Origin: CAZCDM01 sp964497475 | GTDB taxonomy: Bacteria > Planctomycetota > Phycisphaerae > SM23-33 | Direction of reading: 5' to 3' | DNA: 9,324 nt | Assembly (NCBI GenBank): GCA_964497475.1 | Contig: CAZCDM010000097.1 | Span: 1-9,324, forward strand | Shown: piece by piece, positions 1-6,072 of the stretch | How positions within the stretch are numbered: the stretch's first letter is position 1 | Layout: each line of letters starts with the position of its first letter | Program-made: the position numbers and the translations under genes | Notes under the pieces: generated by a model | Database searches by the model: none | What the model was told of the DNA's origin: nothing | The model's input: the letters and a program-made list of their open reading frames with translations, nothing else

Positions 1-44
1 CGTTCGACAGTGAACGCCGCCCCAACCAAACAGGATATTCGGTT

Positions 45-299
45 TTACTCGCTGTCGCCGTCACCGGCTCGAGGCGGCCGGATTTCCAGCATCTGCCTGA
101 GGTAACGGTTTTCGCGATGCGAGGCTTCCAGATCAAACAGGAGGTATTTGATCTGGAGGCGAAGGTGATCGATTACCGCATCGGTCTGTGGCTGGGACTG
201 CGAAACATACTCGCCCATCCCATCGGTATCGTTCTTGGAATCGGCCTGGAGGGCCTCGGTCAGTTCCATCAACTTTTCTCGGATAATTGCCTCGTTCAT
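45..299 (-). CDS. Small coiled-coil (leucine-zipper-like) hypothetical protein
   Basis: An 84-residue protein of unknown function. The ATG at 299 is chosen because GAGAGG lies 7 bases upstream and a promoter-like element at 341-370 would start transcription near 334; the longer reading from a GTG at 371 would begin upstream of that promoter. Residues 2-18 and about 41-72 look helical. In the second helix, heptad a positions are I43, I50, L57, N64, L71 and d positions are L46, L53, S60, L67, a pattern like a dimeric leucine zipper with one polar Asn at an a position. No basic DNA-contact region precedes it, and there is no signal peptide or membrane segment. The tail (72-84) is Pro/Gly/Asp-rich and probably disordered. 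A homo- or heterodimerising adaptor is an inference. It is monocistronic as far as the window shows. Confidence 0.6.
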   Translation of the reverse strand: MNEAIIREKLMELTEALQADSKNDTDGMGEYVSQSQPQTDAVIDHLRLQIKYLLFDLEASHRENRYLRQMLEIRPPRAGDGDSE

Positions 300-675
300 G
301 GCAGCACCTCTCAAATCGGCGACGTTTGATTTGTTAGCCCAGTATACCACAAAGCGCCATTTTGTGTTCACCGGATCCGCATCAAATCACTCAACTTTTT
401 TCATCACCCTATTAAACGCTGCTTACAGCCCCGGGGTTCGAAAAAAATCCAACCTGGGTCCATATTGCATTATCTTTCTTGTTTCAATCGGTTCTTGGTA
501 TCTCATTTCGCTGCCCCCCGCCGGGCCGATCAACCCTTCCCGGCCGGTCGATCCCGCTGCAACCAAGCCATTATAGCCCGCCATAAATCACCTATGGGCG
601 AAAAGCATTTTTCCCGTACAATCGAGACCAGCACCGCCGGCCCAGCGCATCCCCCGCCGGCTGAAAGGACCTTTC
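300..675. other. Intergenic region between divergent genes, no gene seen
   Basis: The 376 bases between the minus-strand small gene and maf hold the promoter at 341-370, then an AT-richer stretch (371-500) without a credible reading frame, then a GC-rich stretch leading into maf. A TACAAT at 617-622 could be the -10 box of maf, giving a leader of about 47 bases, but no good -35 is correctly spaced. AAAGGA at 664-669 is the ribosome binding site for the GTG at 676. The long frames that cross this region have no family features and read through maf out of frame. I see no RNA gene here. Confidence 0.5.
341..370 (-). promoter_or_regulatory. Putative sigma70-type promoter for the small coiled-coil gene
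   Basis: Read on the minus strand, TATACT (341-346) is preceded by TGG (347-349), which makes an extended -10 element. TGAACA (365-370) lies 18 bases upstream as a 4-of-6 match to the -35 consensus. Transcription would start near 334, giving a leader of about 35 bases before the ATG at 299. This is motif matching only. Confidence 0.45.
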
Positions 676-1263
676 GTGACCGCCCTGCCGGACAATCTGC
701 CGCGTTTGATTCTTGCCTCCGGCTCGCCGCGCCGGCGAGACCTGCTGGCCGAGATGGGCGCGGCCTTCGAGGTGATTCCTCCGCCGCTGGACGAGCCGGC
801 CGACCACCCGGCCAACATCTCCGCGCGGGCCTACGCGGCCGGGCTGGCGAACTTCAAAGCCCGCAGCGTCGCCGAGCGGCACCCCGGCCGATGGATCCTC
901 GGGGCCGATACGGTCGTCGCCCAGGGCGGGCGGATCTTCGGCAAGCCGACCGACGCCGACGACGCCCGCGCCATGCTCCGCGCGCTGTCGCACGCGCCGC
1001 ACGAGGTGGTCACGGGCATGGCCCTGCTGCTGCCCGGGCGGCGACTGATCGAGAGCGACACGACGCGCGTCTTCATGAGGCCGATGAGCCCGGCCGACAT
1101 CGAACAATACATCGCCACCGGCGAGTGGCAGGGCAAGGCCGGTGCCTACGCCATCCAGGAAACGGCCGACCGCTACGTCGAGCGCATCGAGGGCAGTTTT
1201 TCCAACGTCGTGGGGTTGGCCGTCGAGCGGCTCGCCCGCATGCTCACTCGCGCGGCCGGCTAG
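676..1263 (+). CDS. maf: Maf-family nucleoside triphosphate pyrophosphatase (dTTP/UTP type)
   Basis: A 195-residue protein of normal family length. Maf/YhdE enzymes hydrolyse dTTP and UTP (and modified pyrimidine nucleotides) to the monophosphate plus pyrophosphate in the cytoplasm, cleaning the nucleotide pool. Visible motifs in order are the N-terminal SGSPRR nucleotide-binding loop (15-20), GADTVV with the conserved Asp78 (76-81), GKP (89-91), GKAGAYAIQ (153-161) and GSFSNVVGL (173-181). The GKAG form of the third block matches the dTTP/UTP subfamily rather than the YceF m7GTP subfamily. The usual GLP ending of the last block reads GLA here, a minor deviation. The start is GTG at 676 with AAAGGA 6 bases upstream; no ATG fits the conserved N-terminus. 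It converges on the AraC-type gene, the two stop codons overlapping in CTAG. Nothing ties it functionally to its neighbours. Confidence 0.93.
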   Translation: MTALPDNLPRLILASGSPRRRDLLAEMGAAFEVIPPPLDEPADHPANISARAYAAGLANFKARSVAERHPGRWILGADTVVAQGGRIFGKPTDADDARAMLRALSHAPHEVVTGMALLLPGRRLIESDTTRVFMRPMSPADIEQYIATGEWQGKAGAYAIQETADRYVERIEGSFSNVVGLAVERLARMLTRAAG

Positions 1264-2111
1264 CGCAGCGGTACGGAACCCACCCTGCGGAACTGGCCCG
1301 GACTCATGCGCATCTCCCGTTTGAATGCGCGGGCAAAGCTGGCCGGGTCGTCATAGCCGACCGCCCGGGCCACCTCGCCAATCGGCTGGGCGGTCTGCTT
1401 GAGCAGGCGGCAGGCCTGGTGCATCTTCTCGCCGCGGAGGTATCGGCTGGGCGTCTGGCCGGTCTGCCGGATGAAGCTGCGCGTCAGGTGCTCGCGCGTC
1501 ACGCCGAGCAGATCGGCCCACTGGTTGACGCTGAAGGGCTTGCCGAGGTGATCCCGCGCGACTCGCCGGGCCCGGGCTGAGAGCGTGCCGGTTGCCTCAT
1601 CGGATGAGGGGGCCTTGGCCTGGAGCAGCCCGGCCAGGAGGTCCAGCACGATCCGCGCCGTCTCATCGGCCGAGCGTGTCAGCGTCTGGCCGTCGTGGCG
1701 GGCGTAGTCCAGCAGCAGGGCCACCGGCGGCACGGCAGGCGGCAGCGGGTAGATCGGCCCGTAGCGGTCGAGCAGTTCCTCGACGAGCGTGTGGGACGCC
1801 GGGCCCTGGAACGTCAGGTAGACGAACTCCCACGGCTCGGTCGCCTCGGGCGGATAGTAGTAGGCCGTCGCCGGGTCGGCCACCTTGCAGACAAAGCCCG
1901 TCCCAGCCGGGAGGGCGTGCTCGCCGGCCGCATCGCGGAACACCCCACGGCCCGAGAGCGTGTACTTGAAGAGGCACTGCCGCTCGGCCGAGCGAAACCG
2001 CCCCTCGTGATGATAGTCCGCCGAGTCCTGCCGCTCGCGACAGACCGCCGAAGCACGCGGCAGCGACACCAGCGGACGAATCGTCTCGAATCGTACATGC
2101 CACAGGTCCAT
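1260..2111 (-). CDS. AraC/XylS-family transcriptional regulator
   Basis: A 283-residue regulator with the usual family layout. Residues about 25-130 look like the cupin-type ligand-binding arm domain (TLSGRGVFRD at 51-60, LPAGTGF at 67-73). Residues about 175-280 are the double helix-turn-helix: HTH1 near 193-213 (ADLLGVTREHLTRSF) and HTH2 near 243-266 (IGEVARAVGYDDPASFARAF), ending in the family signature MSPGQFR (269-275). The ATG at 2111 is preferred over an in-frame start at 2198 because GAGG sits 5 bases upstream and the extra 29 residues are Cys-rich and unlike the family. It is divergent from the GH4 gene with 168 bases between starts, the same arrangement as melR-melA, so activation of the glycosidase in response to a sugar is the natural inference. 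Candidate binding repeats lie at 2161-2188. The ligand cannot be read from sequence. Confidence 0.92.
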   Translation of the reverse strand: MDLWHVRFETIRPLVSLPRASAVCRERQDSADYHHEGRFRSAERQCLFKYTLSGRGVFRDAAGEHALPAGTGFVCKVADPATAYYYPPEATEPWEFVYLTFQGPASHTLVEELLDRYGPIYPLPPAVPPVALLLDYARHDGQTLTRSADETARIVLDLLAGLLQAKAPSSDEATGTLSARARRVARDHLGKPFSVNQWADLLGVTREHLTRSFIRQTGQTPSRYLRGEKMHQACRLLKQTAQPIGEVARAVGYDDPASFARAFKREMRMSPGQFRRVGSVPLR

Positions 2112-2160
2112 GCTCACCTCGCAACCATTGCAACACCGAAGCCCACAACCGCTCACTAGC

Positions 2161-2188
2161 ATATCACACAGTGTACAGAAAATATCAC
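2161..2188 (+). promoter_or_regulatory. Candidate AraC-type operator: two direct repeats in 21-bp phase
   Basis: ATATCAC occurs at 2161-2167 and again at 2182-2188, in the same orientation and 21 bp apart start to start, two turns of the helix. AraC-family proteins with two HTHs commonly bind pairs of direct half-sites at this spacing, with the proximal one touching the -35 box. Here the second copy ends 3 bases before a TTGCCA at 2192-2197. Binding by the adjacent regulator is inferred. Each exact match is only 7 bp, so chance is not excluded. Confidence 0.45.
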
Positions 2189-2191
2189 CTT

Positions 2192-2221
2192 TTGCCATTG
2201 TACCCGCTTGTGGTTTCCAAT
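2192..2221 (+). promoter_or_regulatory. Putative promoter of the GH4 glycosidase gene
   Basis: TTGCCA (2192-2197, 5 of 6 matches to the -35 consensus) is followed after 18 bases by TCCAAT (2216-2221, 4 of 6 for the -10). A start near 2228 would give a leader of about 52 bases. The weak -10 and long spacer are typical of an activator-dependent promoter, which fits the AraC-like repeats immediately upstream. Confidence 0.35.
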
Positions 2222-2279
2222 ATCCTCAGTGCTGCCATTTTTCAACAGTTCACAAATCGCATATTTAAAGGAATACCAC

Positions 2280-3680
2280 ATGCCTAAAATCACATTCATG
2301 GGTGCTGGCAGTTCGTGCTTCGCCAAGAACGTCCTCGGTGACAGCATGCTCACCGAAAGCCTCCAGGGCTCGGACATTGCCCTGTACGACATCGACGCCG
2401 AGCGGCTCGATGAGTCGCAGCGGATGCTCGATGTGCTCAACAAGAACATCAACGAAGGCCGGGCGACTATCAAGAGCTACTGCGGGCCCGAGGAGCAAAA
2501 AGCAGCCCTCGACGGAGCCGACTTCGTCGTCAATGCCATTCAGGTCGGCCGGTATGATCCCTGCACGATCCGCGACTTTGAAATCCCCAAGAAGTATGGC
2601 CTGCGACAGACCATCGCCGATACGCTCGGAATCGGGGGCATCTTCCGGACGCTCCGCACCGTGCCGGTCATGCTCGACTTCGCCCGCGACATGCAGGCCG
2701 TCTGCCCCGACGCGCTGCTGCTGAACTACACCAACCCCCAGGCCACCCTCGTCGGCGCCATCCAGAAAGCCACCGATATCAAAATCGTCGGGCTCTGCCA
2801 CAGCGTCCAGATCTGCGCGACGCGCCTGCTCAGCCGGCTGGGCATTGCAACGGATAACCTCCAGTGGGACGTGGCGGGCATTAACCACATGGCCTGGCTG
2901 CTCAGCATCACCGACAACGGCAAGGACCTCTACCCCGAAATCAAGAAACGCGCCGCGGAATGGCTGGATAAGATCCTCGCCGCCGGCGGGGGCAAGGCGT
3001 TCCTCGAGTCGCTCGGCGACGAGGAAGACCCCGAAGAAGATGACGCCCCCAAGCCGAAGATGGTCGTCAACGATATGGTGCGCCTGCGTATGATGCTCGA
3101 GCTGGACTACTACATCACCGAAAGCTCCGAGCACCACGCCGAGTACTCCCCCTTATGGATCAAACGCGGCTACGAAGATCTCATCGACCAGTACAACATC
3201 CCCCTCGACGAATATCCCCGCCGCTGCGTCAGCCAGATCGAAAAGTGGGCCACGCTCAGCAAGGACCTCATCGAGAACCCCGACTTGACCCACGAGAAGT
3301 CCCACGAGTACGGCTCGGTCATCATGAACTCCATCGTCACCGACACCCCGGCCCGCATCCACGGCAGCACCCGCAACACCGGGCTGATCACCAACCTGCC
3401 CAGCGAAGCCATCGTCGAGGTCGCCACCCTGGTCGACCGCAACGGCCTGCAGCCGACCTTCGTCGGCGAGCTGCCCACGCAGTGCGCCGCGATGAACCAG
3501 ACCAACATCAACACGCAGCTGCTGACGATCGAGGCCTCGCTGAACCACAAACGCGAGACGATCTACCAGGCCGCCATGCTCGACCCGCACACCGCAGCCG
3601 AGCTGAGCATCGACGATATCCGCAGCCTCTGCGACGATCTCATCGAAGCCCACAGCGATTACCTGCCGGAGATCCACTGA
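2280..3680 (+). CDS. Glycoside hydrolase family 4, MelA-type alpha-galactosidase
   Basis: A 466-residue GH4 enzyme. GH4 hydrolases use NAD+ and a divalent metal (usually Mn2+) and cleave glycosides by a transient oxidation-elimination mechanism in the cytoplasm. Visible are the Rossmann dinucleotide loop at the N-terminus (GAGS, 8-11), NAIQVG (85-90), NYTNP (149-153), the metal-ligand segment CHSV (C173-V176), GINHMAW with the second ligand H203 (200-206), and TESSEHHAEY (280-289). In the published four-residue scheme for this family, CHSV marks alpha-galactosidases, as opposed to CDMP or CNVP in phospho-glucosidases; the specificity call rests on that. An acidic stretch at 247-256 looks like a family-atypical insertion. 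No signal peptide is seen. The ATG at 2280 has AAAGGAA 7 bases upstream; an in-frame TTG at 2208 would precede the likely transcription start. No transporter gene is adjacent, unlike melAB. Alpha-glucosidase or alpha-glucuronidase activity remains possible. Confidence 0.9.
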   Translation: MPKITFMGAGSSCFAKNVLGDSMLTESLQGSDIALYDIDAERLDESQRMLDVLNKNINEGRATIKSYCGPEEQKAALDGADFVVNAIQVGRYDPCTIRDFEIPKKYGLRQTIADTLGIGGIFRTLRTVPVMLDFARDMQAVCPDALLLNYTNPQATLVGAIQKATDIKIVGLCHSVQICATRLLSRLGIATDNLQWDVAGINHMAWLLSITDNGKDLYPEIKKRAAEWLDKILAAGGGKAFLESLGDEEDPEEDDAPKPKMVVNDMVRLRMMLELDYYITESSEHHAEYSPLWIKRGYEDLIDQYNIPLDEYPRRCVSQIEKWATLSKDLIENPDLTHEKSHEYGSVIMNSIVTDTPARIHGSTRNTGLITNLPSEAIVEVATLVDRNGLQPTFVGELPTQCAAMNQTNINTQLLTIEASLNHKRETIYQAAMLDPHTAAELSIDDIRSLCDDLIEAHSDYLPEIH

Positions 3681-3688
3681 CCCCCGGC

Positions 3689-3716
3689 ATGACTCCAGCC
3701 CAGGCCGATGTACAAT
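3689..3716 (+). promoter_or_regulatory. Putative promoter of the small Rho_N-like gene
   Basis: ATGACT (3689-3694, 4 of 6) and TACAAT (3711-3716, 5 of 6) are 16 bases apart. Transcription near 3723 would give a leader of about 88 bases that includes the hairpin at 3761-3781. This would make the 52-residue gene independent of the GH4 gene. Confidence 0.35.
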
Positions 3717-3760
3717 TATTCCTTGCAATCCTGGCATGCATCCCTTAGGCGCGCAGGGGA

Positions 3761-3781
3761 AGGTCGCAATCGGTGCGACCT
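3761..3781 (+). other. Perfect 8-bp stem-loop in the leader of the small Rho_N-like gene
   Basis: AGGTCGCA (3761-3768), loop ATCGG (3769-3773) and TGCGACCT (3774-3781) form an uninterrupted 8-bp stem. No run of T follows, so it does not look like a complete intrinsic terminator for the GH4 gene. It lies 29 bases before the ATG at 3811 and 20 bases before the AAGGAA ribosome binding site. Possible roles are 3'-end protection of the upstream message, a Rho-type or attenuator element, or leader regulation of the small gene; the sequence does not decide among them. Confidence 0.45.
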
Positions 3782-3810
3782 GTTCTCGCACTTCAATGCA
3801 AAGGAATCCC

Positions 3811-3969
3811 ATGCCGACAAAAATGGAACTGCTGGAAATGAAGACCAAAGCCGAGCTGAGCAAACTGGCCAAGAAGGCCAAGATCACCACGCTCAAAGCT
3901 TCGATGAAGAAAGACGAAATGGTCGAAGCTCTGGCCAAGAATCGCAAGGTCAAAAAGTCAGACCTGTAA
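3811..3969 (+). CDS. 52-residue lysine-rich protein with Rho N-terminal-like motif
   Basis: A small basic protein with 14 Lys and 7 acidic residues in 52. Residues 11-41 match the pattern of the Rho termination factor N-terminal / SAP-like helix-extended-loop-helix: a TKAELSKLAKKAKI helix, a short TTLKASMKK loop, and a DEMVEAL second helix. Such motifs usually bind nucleic acid, often as a small accessory module; whether this protein binds DNA or RNA is inferred. The ATG at 3811 is selected by AAGGAA at 3801-3806; an in-frame start at 3736 lacks a ribosome binding site and would run through the hairpin at 3761-3781. There is no signal peptide or membrane segment. It lies between the GH4 gene and pheT, with its own likely promoter and a 114-base gap to pheT, so neither neighbour need be functionally related. 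Confidence 0.75.
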   Translation: MPTKMELLEMKTKAELSKLAKKAKITTLKASMKKDEMVEALAKNRKVKKSDL

Positions 3970-4022
3970 CCAGGCCCGCTCATAGCACAACTCGCCCACA
4001 CGAACTCGGTGGCGCCAAAGGT

Positions 4023-4050
4023 TTGACACACCGACCAGCCACGATACCAT
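4023..4050 (+). promoter_or_regulatory. Sigma70-type promoter of pheT
   Basis: A perfect TTGACA (4023-4028) is followed after 16 bases by TACCAT (4045-4050, 4 of 6). Transcription would begin near 4057, about 27 bases before the ATG at 4084. This is the best consensus promoter in the window and suggests that pheT is transcribed on its own rather than from a pheS promoter. Confidence 0.6.
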
Positions 4051-4083
4051 AGGGCTCTTTGCAAGACGAACAAGGACGCCCCC

Positions 4084-6066
4084 ATGAACATATCGCTGAA
4101 CTGGCTGAGTGACTACGTCGAAATCGACCTGCCCGCCGAGCAGCTCGGTGAGCTGTTTACGCGCATCGGGCTCAACTGCGAGGGCATTGCACCAGCCGGT
4201 GACGACATCGTCTTCGACCTGGAAGTAACCTCCAATCGCCCCGACTGGCTGGGCCACCTGGGCGTAGCCCGGGAACTGGCTGCCGCGACGGGCAAAGCGT
4301 TTACGCCCCCCGCCATCGCCCTGCCGGCCGGTGAGGGCAAGGTCGATGAGCTGACAGCCGTCACGGTCGAAGCACCCGATCTCTGCCCGCGCTACACCGC
4401 GCGGGTCATCCGCGACGTGACCGTCGGGCCGAGCCCGGCCTGGCTGAAAGAGTACCTCCAAGCCGTCGGCATGCGGTCGATCAATAACGTCGTCGACGTC
4501 ACCAACTTCATCCTCATGGAGTACTCCCAACCGCTGCACAGCTTCGATTACGACAAACTCACCGGCCACCGCATCGTCGTCCGCCGCGCCCGCAAAGGCG
4601 AGAGCCTGCTGAGCATCGACGAGACCCGCTGCGAACTGACCGAGGAAATGCTCGTCATCGCCGACGCGGACAAGCCCGTCGCCATTGCCGGCGTCATGGG
4701 CGGACTCGACAGTGAAGTCTCCGACGTAACGACCACCGTCCTGCTGGAGTCGGCCCGGTTCGCGCCGCTGAGCATCCGCCAGACCAGCCGGGCCCTCGGC
4801 CTGATGAGCGAGAGCAACTACCGCTTCGAACGCGGCGTCGATCCCGTCGCCGTCGAGACCGCCTCGGCCCGGGCAGCCCAGCTGCTTTGCGAGCTGGCCG
4901 GCGGCACCCTCGTCGAGGGCATGATCGACGTCTGGGCCCAGCCCTTCGCCCCAGCCGAGGTCGCCCTGCGCCCGGCGCGGGTCAAGACGCTGCTCGGAAT
5001 TGACGTGCCCGTCGAACAGCAGGTCGACATCCTCGACCGGCTGGGCCTTGCGCCACGAGAAGATGGCGAGCAGATCGTCTGCACCGCCCCGCCCTGGCGG
5101 GCCGACCTGACGCGCGAGGTCGACCTCATCGAGGAAGTGGCCCGGCTGGTCGGCTACGAGACCATTCCCACGCTCCACGAGGTCAGCCACCCCGTACGCC
5201 CGATGGGCCGGACCGAGCGCGTCCGCCGGCAGGTGCTTTCGACCATGGCAGCAGCCGGGTACAGCGAGGCCATCACCTTCAGCTTCTGCGACGCCGAGCA
5301 GGCCAAGCTCTTTTGCCCCGCCGAGCCGATCACCGTCGATAGTTCCGTCCGCCGCAGCAACAACGCTCTGCGCCCCACCCTGCTGATCAGCCTGCTCGAT
5401 GCGGTCAAGAACAACCAGGACCTCGGCAATGCCGACGTGAGCCTTTTCGAACTGGCGGCCGTCTTCCCGCCGGGCGATGGGCCCCTGCCGAACGAATCGA
5501 TCCAACTCGCGGCGGTGACCACCGAAGGCCTCCGCGATGTCCGCGGCGCGATCGAAGCACTCATCGAGCGGATCAACCCCGCCATCGAACTGACGGTCGT
5601 CCCCGACCAGCCCGGCCAGGCCCAACTGCTGCTGGACAAAACCCCGGCCGGTCGGCTGGAGATGATCGACCCGACGATCCTCGACCGCTGGGACATCGAA
5701 AAGCCCATCGCCGCGGCGACGGTCGACTTCCAGGCCCTGCTGGACAGCGCCGAACCGGTCCGCACCGCCCAGCCCCTGCCCCGATTCCCGGCCATCCGGC
5801 GCGACCTGTCGCTGGTTGTCGATGAAGCCGTCACCTGGGCCCAGCTCCGCCAGGCCGTCGACAGCGTCGACCAGCCCCTGCGGAGTGACGTGGCGTATGT
5901 TACGACCTATCGCGGCAAGCAGATTCCCGCCGGCAGCAAGTCGGTGACGCTGTCGGCCGAGTACCGCAGCGAGGAAGGCACGCTCACCCACGCCCAGGCC
6001 GATGAGCAGGTCGAGCAGCTCACCAGCGCCCTGGCCGATGCCCTCGGTGCCGAGCTGCGAAGCTGA
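4084..6066 (+). CDS. pheT: Phenylalanine-tRNA ligase beta subunit, short form without EMAP domain
   Basis: A 660-residue beta subunit of the alpha2-beta2 enzyme that charges tRNA-Phe with phenylalanine. In order: the B1 start (1-38), running directly into LEVTSNRPDWLGHLGVARE (46-64); the B3/B4 editing domain (about 103-275) with NNVVDVTNF (134-142) and AIAGVMGG (200-207); B5 (about 288-362) with PPWRADLTREVDLIEEV (336-352) and GYETIP; the catalytic-like core (about 370-560); and the C-terminal anticodon-binding FDX-ACB domain (about 565-658) with FPAIRRDLSLVVDE (568-581). In E. coli PheT (about 795 residues) an EMAP/OB tRNA-binding domain of roughly 110 residues interrupts B1; here that insert is absent, which explains the length. 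AAGGA lies 7 bases before the ATG. No pheS is adjacent upstream. It converges on the sugar transferase gene with 6 bases between stop codons. Confidence 0.97.
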   Translation: MNISLNWLSDYVEIDLPAEQLGELFTRIGLNCEGIAPAGDDIVFDLEVTSNRPDWLGHLGVARELAAATGKAFTPPAIALPAGEGKVDELTAVTVEAPDLCPRYTARVIRDVTVGPSPAWLKEYLQAVGMRSINNVVDVTNFILMEYSQPLHSFDYDKLTGHRIVVRRARKGESLLSIDETRCELTEEMLVIADADKPVAIAGVMGGLDSEVSDVTTTVLLESARFAPLSIRQTSRALGLMSESNYRFERGVDPVAVETASARAAQLLCELAGGTLVEGMIDVWAQPFAPAEVALRPARVKTLLGIDVPVEQQVDILDRLGLAPREDGEQIVCTAPPWRADLTREVDLIEEVARLVGYETIPTLHEVSHPVRPMGRTERVRRQVLSTMAAAGYSEAITFSFCDAEQAKLFCPAEPITVDSSVRRSNNALRPTLLISLLDAVKNNQDLGNADVSLFELAAVFPPGDGPLPNESIQLAAVTTEGLRDVRGAIEALIERINPAIELTVVPDQPGQAQLLLDKTPAGRLEMIDPTILDRWDIEKPIAAATVDFQALLDSAEPVRTAQPLPRFPAIRRDLSLVVDEAVTWAQLRQAVDSVDQPLRSDVAYVTTYRGKQIPAGSKSVTLSAEYRSEEGTLTHAQADEQVEQLTSALADALGAELRS

Positions 6067-6072
6067 CCCCGC

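Noticed and set aside
1..16. Inverted repeat CGTTC/GAACG as a terminator for the minus-strand small gene
   Set aside because: The stem is only 5 bp with a 6-base loop, and the window ends before any T tract could be seen.
429..455. GGTTCGAA-like segment resembling a tRNA T-arm
   Set aside because: The flanking bases do not form a T-stem, and no acceptor, D-arm or anticodon arm can be built around it.
465..1580. Plus-strand 371-codon frame across maf and into the AraC-type gene
   Set aside because: It is Arg/Pro/Ala-rich, runs out of frame through maf and antisense to the regulator, and has no credible start signal.
2112..2198. Longer AraC-type protein starting at 2198
   Set aside because: The extra 29 residues are Cys-rich, absent from the family pattern, and would cover the putative operator; GAGG before the ATG at 2111 supports the shorter form.
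2265..3137. Minus-strand open frame of 290 codons opposite the GH4 gene
   Set aside because: The plus-strand frame carries all the GH4 motifs; the antisense frame is a GC-bias shadow without recognisable domains.
3958..5991. Long minus-strand open frame (677 codons) antisense to pheT
   Set aside because: It mirrors a strongly recognised gene, is rich in Gly, Asp, Val and Ala as expected from the reverse complement of GC-rich codons, and shows no family motif or ribosome binding site.
6067..6072. Terminator between convergent pheT and the sugar transferase gene
   Set aside because: There are only 6 bases between the stop codons, and no stem followed by T residues was seen in either direction.
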